Shown piece after piece: positions 1 to 6,378 of a DNA stretch of 8,593 bases. Within the stretch, counting starts at the first letter, position 1; each line of letters opens with the position of its first letter. This stretch comes from Anaerolineae bacterium (GTDB lineage: Bacteria; Chloroflexota; Anaerolineae; E26-bin7). The stretch is taken from positions 1-8,593 of the forward strand of contig JAOZOT010000021.1 in the NCBI GenBank assembly GCA_029933115.1. The letters are read 5' to 3'. The notes beneath the pieces were generated by a model. It did no database searches and had not been told where the DNA came from. It saw only the letters and a list, made by a program, of their open reading frames with translations. Position numbers and translations under genes: made by a program.

Positions 1-27
1 AGCTCCCCTGGGTCAGTTGTGACGGCT

Positions 28-46
28 CCCCCGGCTACACCGGGGG
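28..46 (+). terminator. GC-rich hairpin, possible end of an upstream gene
   Basis: A 7-bp perfect stem (CCCCCGG at 28-34, CCGGGGG at 40-46) closes a 5-nt loop. The downstream sequence CTTCTCGG is a poor U-tract, so this is a weak intrinsic terminator at best. One reading frame entering from the left edge stops at 20-22 (reading APLGQL then TGA), just before the hairpin. This would suit the 3' end of an upstream + strand gene, but six codons are too few to claim one. Confidence 0.25.
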
Positions 47-105
47 CTTCTCGGCCCTATCCTCGCGATGTGGGTAAAGTCAAGACGCCTCCTGTTTGGA
101 CATAG

Positions 106-139
106 ACCCTCCCGCAGATTGCGAACCCTGCGGGAGGGT
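106..139. repeat. 12-bp perfect inverted repeat in the leader
   Basis: ACCCTCCCGCAG (106-117) is the exact reverse complement of CTGCGGGAGGGT (128-139), with a 10-nt loop. No T-rich run follows on either strand, so it does not look like an intrinsic terminator. The candidate -35 box at 119-124 lies in its loop and the candidate extended -10 starts at its right edge. It could therefore be an operator, or simply the remains of an upstream transcript end. The inverted repeat itself is certain; its function is unknown. Confidence 0.6.
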
Positions 140-147
140 GGTATACT
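119..147 (+). promoter_or_regulatory. Candidate sigma70 promoter P1 (distal)
   Basis: TTGCGA (119-124) and TATACT (142-147) are separated by 17 nt. The -10 is preceded by TGG, giving an extended -10 (TGnTATACT). Transcription would start near 154 and give a leader of about 130 nt before the GTG at 285. The -35 box matches 4 of 6 consensus bases and the -10 matches 5 of 6. It most likely drives the activator gene and possibly hflX. This is a consensus match by eye only. Confidence 0.45.
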
Positions 148-237
148 TCTTCGACGCTTTTGAAACATACCTCCAGGCCGAGAAGGCTGCCACCTTCGAC
201 CCTCGCCCCCCCGGACCTGAAGGCAAGTGACCCGAAC

Positions 238-265
238 TTGACGGCCTGGGAGAGTGTGGTAAACT
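238..265 (+). promoter_or_regulatory. Candidate sigma70 promoter P2 (proximal)
   Basis: TTGACG (238-243) and TAAACT (260-265) are 16 nt apart, with TGG just before the -10 (extended -10). The -35 box matches 5 of 6 consensus bases. A start near 272 would leave only about a dozen nucleotides before the GTG codon, with the GGGAGG ribosome site at the very 5' end of the message. That is short, so P2 is less comfortable than P1 although its -35 is better. Confidence 0.3.
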
Positions 266-284
266 ATACATTGGGAGGACCAAG

Positions 285-1058
285 GTGATTGTAGCTGGTG
301 TGGACGTAGGAGCACTGTCTACAGATACAGTGATTCTCAATGGAGATGGCGAGATTCTGGCCTATAGCATCGTCAACACCGGAGCCACGGCCACGCGGGC
401 GGCCCGAAGGTCCTATACCCAGGCGCTGGCTCTGGCCGGTCTGGCAGAGAGCGATGTGTCCTACGTCATCTCCACCGGCTATGGGCGGCGAGCGGTGCCG
501 TTCGCCGACGCCCAGGTCACAGAGATCACCTGCCACGCCCGAGGAGCCCGTTTCCTTTTCCCCGAGACGCATACCGTCATTGACATCGGCGGACAGGACA
601 GCAAAGTAATCAGAGTGACCCCGTCGGGCAAGGTGCTGGATTTCGTCATGAACGACAAATGTGCGGCCGGCACAGGGCGTTTCCTGGAAGTTATGGCCAA
701 AGCCTTGGAGATAAAGCTGGAAGAGATGGGCGAGCGGTCTTTGCAGGCCGGTCACCCGGTGACTATCAGCAGCACGTGCACCGTTTTTGCCGAGTCAGAA
801 GTAGTGTCGCGCATCGCTGAGGGGCAAGCCACAGCAGATATTGTGGCCGGCCTCCACGCAGCCATCGCCAATCGCATCAGCACCATGTTGAAGCGAGTGG
901 GGATGCAGGAGCAAGTGACTATGAGCGGTGGGGTGGCCAAGAACATCGGCGTAGTCAGAGCCATTGAGGAGAAGATCGGAGTCCGGCTGAATATCTACCA
1001 GGAGCCCCAGATTGTGGGGGCCCTGGGAGCAGCGCTGATTGCATTGGAGAAAAAGTAG
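285..1058 (+). CDS. 2-hydroxyacyl-CoA dehydratase / benzoyl-CoA reductase activator ATPase (HgdC/BadF-BcrA family)
   Basis: This is a 257-aa ASKHA-fold ATPase. Known members are homodimers with one [4Fe-4S] cluster at the interface; they use ATP to push an electron into a 2-hydroxyacyl-CoA dehydratase or benzoyl-CoA reductase-type enzyme. Visible motifs: phosphate-1 loop GVDVGALST (5-13), STGYGR (63-68), phosphate-2 DIGGQDSK (100-107), NDKCAAGTG (123-131) with cluster ligand Cys126, STCTVFAESE (163-172) with the second ligand Cys165, SGGVAKN (214-220) and GALGAAL (245-251). The two cysteines sit almost exactly where they do in Acidaminococcus HgdC, and the length is typical. The GTG start has GGGAGG (273-278) six bases upstream. 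No dehydratase subunit gene is visible in the window, so the partner is either upstream or encoded elsewhere and the substrate cannot be named. hflX follows after 74 nt on the same strand. Confidence 0.93.
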   Translation: MIVAGVDVGALSTDTVILNGDGEILAYSIVNTGATATRAARRSYTQALALAGLAESDVSYVISTGYGRRAVPFADAQVTEITCHARGARFLFPETHTVIDIGGQDSKVIRVTPSGKVLDFVMNDKCAAGTGRFLEVMAKALEIKLEEMGERSLQAGHPVTISSTCTVFAESEVVSRIAEGQATADIVAGLHAAIANRISTMLKRVGMQEQVTMSGGVAKNIGVVRAIEEKIGVRLNIYQEPQIVGALGAALIALEKK

Positions 1059-1132
1059 TTTCCAATCTGAAAACCTTATCCACGGTTACACGCAGGCTTA
1101 CCCAATATGTTGAGGAGGCGTCTATCGCTAGA

Positions 1133-2449
1133 GTGACTGTATCTACAGAAGCACCCGTTGAACGAGGTTTCCTGGTGGGCATAGAACTGAAGAACCGGGG
1201 GGCTCCCTCGCCAGATGGCCGCTGGCCTGTGGAGGACTCTTTGGCGGAACTGGCTCAACTGGCCCGCACGGCCGGCGTTGAAGTGGTGGGCCAGACCTAT
1301 CAGCGTCTGGAATCCATCAACCCGGCCACCCTCATTGGCAAGGGCAAAGTGGAGGAATTGGTCGAATATCGCCGCAAGCTGGACTATGACGTCCTCATCT
1401 TTGACGAAGAACTTTCACCCCGCCAGCAGCGCAACCTGGAGGAGGCCCTGGGCGAGAGCGTCAAAGTTCTGGACCGCACGGCTCTCATTCTGGACATTTT
1501 CGCCCACCATGCCCACACCCGCGAAGGAGCCCTCCAGGTGGAACTAGCCCAGTACGAGTATCGGCTTCCCCGCTTGACACGCCGGTGGACCCACCTGGCC
1601 CGCCAGGCTGGAGGCGGGGCGGCGCGTGGAGGAGTGGCCGGGGTAGGACTGCGGGGGCCAGGCGAAACCCAGCTCGAGACCGACCGGCGGGAGATCGGCC
1701 GGCGCATCGCCCGCCTGAAGCGAGAGTTGGAACAGGTGCGCACCCATCGTCGAGGCTATCGCCGCCGTCGCCAGAAGGCTGCCATCCCGGTGGTGGCCAT
1801 TGTCGGCTACACCAACGCCGGCAAATCAACTCTGCTCAACGCTATCTCCGACGCCGATGTGCTGGTCGAAGACAAGCTCTTCGCCACCCTCGACCCCACC
1901 ACGCGGCGAGTGACCCTGCCAGAAGGCCGGGAGGTCCTCTTCACCGACACGGTGGGCTTCATCCAGAAGCTCCCTACAACCCTGGTGGCCGCATTCAGGG
2001 CTACCTTGGAGGAAGTGGCTGAGGCCAACTTGCTCCTGCACGTGGTGGATATAACGCATCCCAACGCCCTGGAGCAGAGCCGGGCTGTGGAGGAGACCCT
2101 GGCCGAGATTGAAGCCACGGGCAAACCGGTGGTAGTAGCTCTCAACAAGATTGACAAACTGAAAAACCCCTCTCTGATACAGGAATTGGTGGCCGAATTC
2201 CCCAACAGCCTGGCTATCTCCGCCAGGGAGAGACTGGGGCTCACAGAGCTTCTGAGCCGCGTGGAAACGGTGTTGAACCAAGAGTTGGTGTACGTCACCG
2301 TTTGCATCCCCTACCACGAGGGTAGCCTGGTGCCCCTTTTCCACCGGCAAGGCACAGTTGAGAAGGAAGAACACAGCAAAGAGGGGACAATCCTGGCCGG
2401 ACGGTTGCCGGCCAGATACCTGGAGGCCTTCCGCCGCTATCTGATCTGA
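1133..2449 (+). CDS. hflX: Ribosome-associated GTPase HflX
   Basis: This 438-aa cytoplasmic GTPase belongs to the Obg-HflX superfamily; family members bind the 50S subunit and split or rescue stalled 70S ribosomes. The N-terminal HflX domain spans about 10-155 (NPATLIGKGKVEEL at 63-76, DEELSPRQQRNLE at 91-103, DRTALILDIFAHHAHTREG at 114-132). A glycine-rich linker with GLRGPGETQLETDRR (172-186) and a basic helical segment (187-215) follow. The G domain has G1 GYTNAGKST (225-233), G2 threonines within ATLDPTTRR (251-259), G3 DTVGF (272-276), G4 NKID (338-341) and G5 SAR (363-365), then a C-terminal domain to 438. All GTP-binding motifs are intact. The GTG start is the only reasonable in-frame choice. 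GAGGAGG (1112-1118) lies 14 nt upstream, farther than usual. A 9-codon reading frame (1107-1136) ends in a TGA overlapping the GTG, which could couple translation. The stop abuts a MITE-like element. Confidence 0.95.
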   Translation: MTVSTEAPVERGFLVGIELKNRGAPSPDGRWPVEDSLAELAQLARTAGVEVVGQTYQRLESINPATLIGKGKVEELVEYRRKLDYDVLIFDEELSPRQQRNLEEALGESVKVLDRTALILDIFAHHAHTREGALQVELAQYEYRLPRLTRRWTHLARQAGGGAARGGVAGVGLRGPGETQLETDRREIGRRIARLKRELEQVRTHRRGYRRRRQKAAIPVVAIVGYTNAGKSTLLNAISDADVLVEDKLFATLDPTTRRVTLPEGREVLFTDTVGFIQKLPTTLVAAFRATLEEVAEANLLLHVVDITHPNALEQSRAVEETLAEIEATGKPVVVALNKIDKLKNPSLIQELVAEFPNSLAISARERLGLTELLSRVETVLNQELVYVTVCIPYHEGSLVPLFHRQGTVEKEEHSKEGTILAGRLPARYLEAFRRYLI

Positions 2450-2450
2450 C

Positions 2451-2567
2451 AGCGTGTCTGAAAAATACTCGCAGTGGCGACTTGAGTCGCTAACGACCGG
2501 TGCTCTGAGGCTAAAAACGACTGAAGTCGTTACTACGAGCGCCGCCCTCTGAATTTTCAGACACGCT
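2451..2567. mobile_element. MITE-like element with 14-bp perfect terminal inverted repeats
   Basis: AGCGTGTCTGAAAA (2451-2464) is the exact reverse complement of TTTTCAGACACGCT (2554-2567). The 89 bp between them code for nothing recognisable and contain two smaller palindromes (see the subrepeat entry). CTGA occurs just outside both ends (2446-2449 and 2568-2571, with one extra C on the left), a possible 4-bp target duplication. The left copy contains the hflX stop codon. The shape fits a non-autonomous MITE or a REP/BIME-like hairpin element. The inverted ends are seen directly; mobility is inferred. It has no T-tract suited to an intrinsic terminator for hflX. Confidence 0.5.
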
Positions 2568-2620
2568 CTGAGATTGGCAGTCGGGGGGCAACTTCAATAG
2601 AGCCAAGTCGCCACTACGAA
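2476..2620. repeat. CGACT/AGTCG palindromic subrepeats, two full and one degenerate copy
   Basis: GCGACT-TG-AGTCGC (2477-2490) and AACGACT-GA-AGTCGTT (2516-2531) are tiny perfect palindromes with 2-nt centres. Each is followed by a similar tail (TAACGACC and ACTACGAG). A third, partial copy, AAGTCGCCACTACGAA (2605-2620), lies outside the inverted ends and keeps only the right half plus tail. The shared pattern is roughly CGACT-nn-AGTCGnnACTACGA. The spacing is irregular and there are no unique spacers, so this is not a CRISPR array. I associate such repeats with Chloroflexota genomes, but that is recollection and was not tested. Confidence 0.5.
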
Positions 2621-2639
2621 CCCCATAGCGAGGAGATAT

Positions 2640-3902
2640 ATGCGCGTCCTGATAAAGGTTTCAATTGCTGTCACGTTGGCTTTGAGTGTGATTATTGCCT
2701 CGTATGCTGCGGGCTTTGGCACCCACTGGTGGCTGAACAAGGATAACCCCACCGCCGAAGAGGTGGAGTATTTCACCGTTTTCTGGGAAGCCTGGCATAT
2801 CCTGGAAAGAGACTTCTATGGCCAGTTGCCTACTGCCCAGCAGATGACTTATGGAGCTATCCGCGGCGTTCTGGCTACCCTGGATGACCCTTACACCACC
2901 TTTGTCGAGCCCAAACCGCGCCGACTGGAGAAGGACGATCTGCGCGGCAGCTTTGGAGGGATAGGGGCCTGGGTCAGCAAACGCGAAGACGGAGCCATTG
3001 TCCTCAAACCGATGGAAGGTAAACCCGCCCGGCGGGCGGGCATCCTGGAAGGCGACGTTGTTATCAAAGTTGATGACCAGGAGATCACCCCTGACATGTC
3101 GCTGGAAGATGTGATCCTCCTCATCCGAGGCCCCATCGGCACCGTGGTCAAGCTGACGATTTCACGGGCCGGTCACCCCGAGCCTCTCGTCTTTGAAATC
3201 ACCCGCGAAAAAGTGGAGACGCCTACGGTCACCTGGCGACTTCTGGACGAAGACCAGGGGCTGGGTTACGTCAGCATCTCCCTCTTCACCGAACGGACGG
3301 ACAAAGAGCTAGAGACGGCTTTGGAGGATCTGAAAGCCAAGGGTGCCACCCACCTAATTCTAGACCTGCGCAACAACAGTGGTGGCCTGCTGCAGACGGC
3401 TATCAACGTAGCCAGTCAATTCATCCCAGACGGCATAGTCCTCTACGAGCAGCGGCGCGATCAGGAGGAGAAATCTTATCCTGTGCGGCGAGGGGGAAAA
3501 GCCACCGACATCCCTCTAGTCGTCCTGGTCAACGCGGGCACAGCCAGCGCCTCCGAAATTGTAGCCGGCGCCATCCAGGACTCTGGGCGGGGCATCCTGA
3601 TCGGCGAGAACACCTTCGGCAAAGGCTCAGTCCAACTGGTCTATGACCTGAGTGACCAGTCGTCCCTCCACGTTACTGTGGCCCACTGGCTTACCCCCAA
3701 CCGGCACGAAATCACCGGCAACGGCCTCACCCCGGACATCGTTGTGCCGCTCACCGAAGAAGACCGCGCCCAGGGTAAAGACCCCCAGTTGGACCGCGCC
3801 ATAGCTTATTTCAACACGAGGGCTATGCATAACTCCTGGGATAGAGAGGCTGGAAACAGGGACTTTGCAGGCATAAAAGAGGGGGCACAGGCGTACAAAT
3901 GA
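2640..3902 (+). CDS. S41-family C-terminal processing peptidase (CtpA/Prc-like)
   Basis: This 420-aa serine protease of the CtpA/Prc family would cleave near the C-terminus of periplasmic or extracytoplasmic proteins. A single N-terminal hydrophobic segment (about 4-25) acts as signal anchor, placing the rest outside the membrane. An N-terminal helical region (about 38-100, LDDPYTTF at 81-88) is followed by a PDZ domain (about 102-180, RAGILEGDVVIKVDDQEI at 132-149) and the S41 core (about 195-370). The catalytic Ser303 lies in GTASASEI (300-307) and Lys328 in FGKG (326-329); their 25-residue spacing matches the Ser-Lys dyad of plant/algal CtpA. LDLRNNSGG (241-249) is the usual family strand. 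The ATG has AGGAG (2631-2635) four bases upstream. The upstream 190 nt contain the MITE-like element; a weak TTGGCA at 2574-2579 could be a -35 box but has no good -10. The length is typical and the gene appears intact. Its substrate is unknown. Confidence 0.93.
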   Translation: MRVLIKVSIAVTLALSVIIASYAAGFGTHWWLNKDNPTAEEVEYFTVFWEAWHILERDFYGQLPTAQQMTYGAIRGVLATLDDPYTTFVEPKPRRLEKDDLRGSFGGIGAWVSKREDGAIVLKPMEGKPARRAGILEGDVVIKVDDQEITPDMSLEDVILLIRGPIGTVVKLTISRAGHPEPLVFEITREKVETPTVTWRLLDEDQGLGYVSISLFTERTDKELETALEDLKAKGATHLILDLRNNSGGLLQTAINVASQFIPDGIVLYEQRRDQEEKSYPVRRGGKATDIPLVVLVNAGTASASEIVAGAIQDSGRGILIGENTFGKGSVQLVYDLSDQSSLHVTVAHWLTPNRHEITGNGLTPDIVVPLTEEDRAQGKDPQLDRAIAYFNTRAMHNSWDREAGNRDFAGIKEGAQAYK

Positions 3903-3975
3903 GCAGACAGCACTGCCTCAAAGCCAGGACCGTTCGCAACGGCAGTTCAGCCTCCCACAAGGAAAGGGGAGAAAA

Positions 3976-4008
3976 AAAGAGCCGAATCGCTTGGCGATTC
4001 GGCTCTTT
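3976..4008 (-). terminator. Strong intrinsic terminator between convergent genes
   Basis: AAAGAGCCGAATCGC (3976-3990) and its perfect complement (3994-4008) form a 15-bp stem with a 3-nt loop. Read on the minus strand, the stem runs into seven T residues (complement of 3972-3978), a textbook terminator placed 3 nt after the HdrD-like gene stop. On the + strand the tail is only TTTGCTTT, so it could also end the protease transcript, but less strongly. Confidence 0.92.
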
Positions 4009-4011
4009 GCT

Positions 4012-5451
4012 TTAGGCACTGAGCAGGCCCTTCTTCTCCAGGAACTTCACCGGGTCCACAAAATGCTTGTCCAGGCCCAGGGTCCTGGCATCCAGCCCAA
4101 AAGCAACGCCCATCAACTGGGTGAAGTAGATGATAGGCAGGTTAAAAGTCTCATTGTATTCCTTCTCGATTTGCTGCTGACGCGCGTCAAGGTTAATTTG
4201 GCACAAAGGACAGGCCACGATGACGGCTTCTGCTCCCACCGCTTTAGCGTTGTGCAGCACCTTGCGGCTCATCCCCAGGGCAATGGGAAGCTGGGTGATG
4301 CCCAGCGAAACGCCACAGCAGTCAGTCTTGTAAGACCAGTCGAGGGATTCCGCGCCCAGTGTCTCCACCAGACGGTCCATGTTGGTTGGGTATTCGTAAT
4401 CTTTTGCTTTGGTGAGTCGAGGCGGCCGGGTGATGGCACAACCGTAATAGCAGACCACCTTCAAATTTTTCAGGGGCCTGGTCACTTTCTCGGCCACTGC
4501 TTCGTATCCCACCCGCTCGGTGATAGTGGTCAGCAAGTGGTCCATTTTCAGTTCTTTGGAAGGCAGGTAGCCCGTCTGGGCCTGGACCTTCTCAGCCAGT
4601 TCCTCGTCCTCGGTCACAGCTTGGATAGCGGCCCGGAAGCGTTGGAAGCAGGAAGGGCAAGGGAAAGTCATGTAGGTATGCCCCTCCCGTTCCATCTGGG
4701 CCAGGGTACGCATGGGCAACACCGCAGCCAGGACATGGTCTGTGGAGTGAGCCGGGGTGGTGCCACAGCAGCACCAGTTCTTCGGCTCCTGAAGAGTCCA
4801 TCCCAGGGCCTTTGTCACCGCCAGGGTGGACATGTGATATTCTTTGGACGTGCCGTGCAAACTACAGCCTGGGTAGTAGGCAATGGTCTTGGGGTCTGTC
4901 ACCGCCGGGGAAACAGGCCCCGTCTTCGGCGGCTTGCCCCGGCTGGGGATAGGGCTCAGCTTGCCGGCGCGGAACATTTTGAGAGCCATGCCCATATCTT
5001 CGCGGAAGAGTTGCCTAAAGTCCAACTCCCCTCGCAAGAATTGGCGCAAGTAAAGTTCGCCCATCAGCCCCAGCTCATACATCCTCCCAAAGAGGCCGAT
5101 TTCCCGCAAGGTGGCTTTGTAGAAATCAGGCACAGCCGGCACTTTTGGTTTGATCCCCTCTCGCCGGGCCATGATGCGGAAGACATCCATGATGGCCGTG
5201 ATGTTGATGCCTTGGGGACAGCGAGTGGCACAAGTCTCGCAGATGGCGCACAGCCAGATAGTTTTAGAATTGAGGATCAGGTCCTTCTGGCCGAACTGGG
5301 CCGCGCGCAGGAGTTGATTGGGCGTCAGGTCGAAATGCTCGGCCACGGGACAGCCGGCCGTGCATTTTTTGCATTGATAGCACAGGTAGACGTTCTCGCC
5401 ACACTCCTGTTGGATGTAGCGGGCCAGGTCAGTTTGAAGGGTTACGCTCAT
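4012..5451 (-). CDS. HdrD-like heterodisulfide reductase subunit (HdrC-HdrB fusion)
   Basis: This 479-aa cytoplasmic iron-sulfur protein has the domain order of methanogen HdrD: an HdrC-like ferredoxin part fused to an HdrB-like part. Residues 24-34 and 68-78 each carry CxxCxxCxxxCP (C24/27/30/34, C68/71/74/78) for two [4Fe-4S] clusters. A linker (about 100-185) is followed by two CCG domains: C196, C228-C229-G230, C265xxC268, and C338, C378-C379-G380, C414xxC417, the ligands used for non-cubane clusters in HdrB. All key cysteines are present. No transmembrane segment is seen. It starts 20 nt after metF, with AAAGGA 7-9 nt before the ATG, as the last gene of the metV-metF block. The likely role, by context, is passing electrons to or from the MetF-MetV reductase or another thiol/flavin partner. 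HdrA, HdrE and MvhD are not in the window. Related GlpC/LutA-type or other CCG-domain oxidoreductases are alternatives, but the gene neighbours favour one-carbon metabolism. Confidence 0.9.
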   Translation of the reverse strand: MSVTLQTDLARYIQQECGENVYLCYQCKKCTAGCPVAEHFDLTPNQLLRAAQFGQKDLILNSKTIWLCAICETCATRCPQGINITAIMDVFRIMARREGIKPKVPAVPDFYKATLREIGLFGRMYELGLMGELYLRQFLRGELDFRQLFREDMGMALKMFRAGKLSPIPSRGKPPKTGPVSPAVTDPKTIAYYPGCSLHGTSKEYHMSTLAVTKALGWTLQEPKNWCCCGTTPAHSTDHVLAAVLPMRTLAQMEREGHTYMTFPCPSCFQRFRAAIQAVTEDEELAEKVQAQTGYLPSKELKMDHLLTTITERVGYEAVAEKVTRPLKNLKVVCYYGCAITRPPRLTKAKDYEYPTNMDRLVETLGAESLDWSYKTDCCGVSLGITQLPIALGMSRKVLHNAKAVGAEAVIVACPLCQINLDARQQQIEKEYNETFNLPIIYFTQLMGVAFGLDARTLGLDKHFVDPVKFLEKKGLLSA

Positions 5452-5471
5452 GACCAGGTCCTTTCAGGGTA

Positions 5472-6338
5472 TCATAGGCCTGCCGCTTCTAACACGGCCG
5501 GCACCTTCTCCTCCCAGCCGATGGCCATAATGTGCACGCCTTGGCACATATCCTTCATCTCTTTGATCAGGCGAGCCGCGATCTCGATGCTTTTCTCCAC
5601 CCGATCAGGAGCATCGGCCATCTCCTCGATGAGAGGCTCGGGCACGTGCACACCGGCCACGTTGGCGTTCATAAAGCGGGCCATACCGGCGGATTTCAGG
5701 AGCACAATCCCTACCATGACCGGAACGTTCAGGTGCTTGATCTGATTCATGAAATCCTCGAACTTTCGGGGATCGTACACTGCCTGAGTTTGAAAGAACT
5801 GGGCTCCGGCCTTGACCTTTTTCTCCATCTTCATTATCTGCGGACCCAGAGGGTTGGCTCCGGGTGTCACCACGGCTCCCAGGCAAAAATCCGGGTTACC
5901 CTTGAGTGCCTGCTTGGCCAAATCGCGTCCCTGCTGCAATTCAGACGCGGCATGCAGGAGGGAAACCGAATCCAGGTCAAAGACCGGCTTGGCTCCTGGG
6001 TGATCGCCCAAAGAGACATAGTCGCCGGTAAGACACAGAACGTTCCTAATCCCCAGCACGTAAGCGCTCAGAAGATCGGATTGTAGGGCTATGCGGTTGC
6101 GATCTCGACAAGTTATCTGGAAGACCGGCTCTAATCCCCTCTCCTTAAGGAGGTGACAGATAGCCAGAGAGCCCAGCCGCATCACCGAGCTCTGTTGATC
6201 GGTTACGTTGATAGCGTCCACTTTACCGCGCAGGAGCTCAGCCTGTTCCAGCAGCGCCTCGATGTTAACACCTTTAGGGGGACCGATCTCCGAAGTCACT
6301 GCGAATTTGCCGGACGCGAATATCTCCGAAAGCTTCAT
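5472..6338 (-). CDS. metF: Methylenetetrahydrofolate reductase, MetV-linked paralogue
   Basis: This 288-aa TIM-barrel flavoprotein would reduce 5,10-methylene-THF to 5-methyl-THF, the last folate step of the Wood-Ljungdahl methyl branch and the source of methyl groups for methionine. Visible motifs: SEIGPPKG (16-23) with the catalytic Glu17, ITCRDRNR (75-82), CLTGD (102-106) whose Asp106 matches the flavin-contacting Asp of E. coli MetF, FFQTQAVYD (181-189) and the C-terminal HIMAIGWEE (269-277). The ATG is the only in-frame start, since a TGA stop lies nine codons upstream. The nearest Shine-Dalgarno, AGGAG (complement of 6353-6357), is 14 nt away, which is unusually far. It sits between metV (40-nt gap) and the HdrD-like gene (20-nt gap), which argues for a MetV-MetF complex with an Hdr electron partner. 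It clearly differs from the second MetF at 7525-8451. Confidence 0.93.
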   Translation of the reverse strand: MKLSEIFASGKFAVTSEIGPPKGVNIEALLEQAELLRGKVDAINVTDQQSSVMRLGSLAICHLLKERGLEPVFQITCRDRNRIALQSDLLSAYVLGIRNVLCLTGDYVSLGDHPGAKPVFDLDSVSLLHAASELQQGRDLAKQALKGNPDFCLGAVVTPGANPLGPQIMKMEKKVKAGAQFFQTQAVYDPRKFEDFMNQIKHLNVPVMVGIVLLKSAGMARFMNANVAGVHVPEPLIEEMADAPDRVEKSIEIAARLIKEMKDMCQGVHIMAIGWEEKVPAVLEAAGL

Positions 6339-6378
6339 AGTCGTAGTGGTCTCTCCTTTCCTTCAGCTAGGCTCAGGG

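Noticed and set aside
68..163. 31-codon ATG frame, strongly basic, in the leader
   Set aside because: It has no Shine-Dalgarno and runs through the inverted repeat and promoter candidate; the arginine-rich content follows from the repeat sequence.
1807..2374. Overlapping minus-strand open frames of 166 and 182 codons inside hflX
   Set aside because: They lie opposite the intact GTPase domain of HflX and show no family features.
2451..2567. The long inverted repeat as an intrinsic terminator of hflX
   Set aside because: The arms are 89 bp apart and no T-run follows the right arm; a mobile or structural repeat fits better.
2451..2640. Possible CRISPR array in the repeated intergenic stretch
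   Set aside because: Only two full repeats and one partial copy, each itself palindromic, with uneven spacing and no spacers of constant length.
3991..5745. A 584-codon open frame on the + strand opposite the HdrD-like gene and part of metF
   Set aside because: It starts with TTG inside the terminator loop, has no ribosome site, is rich in His, Gln and Arg without recognisable domains, and lies antisense to two proteins with complete conserved motifs. It reflects codon bias of the real strand.
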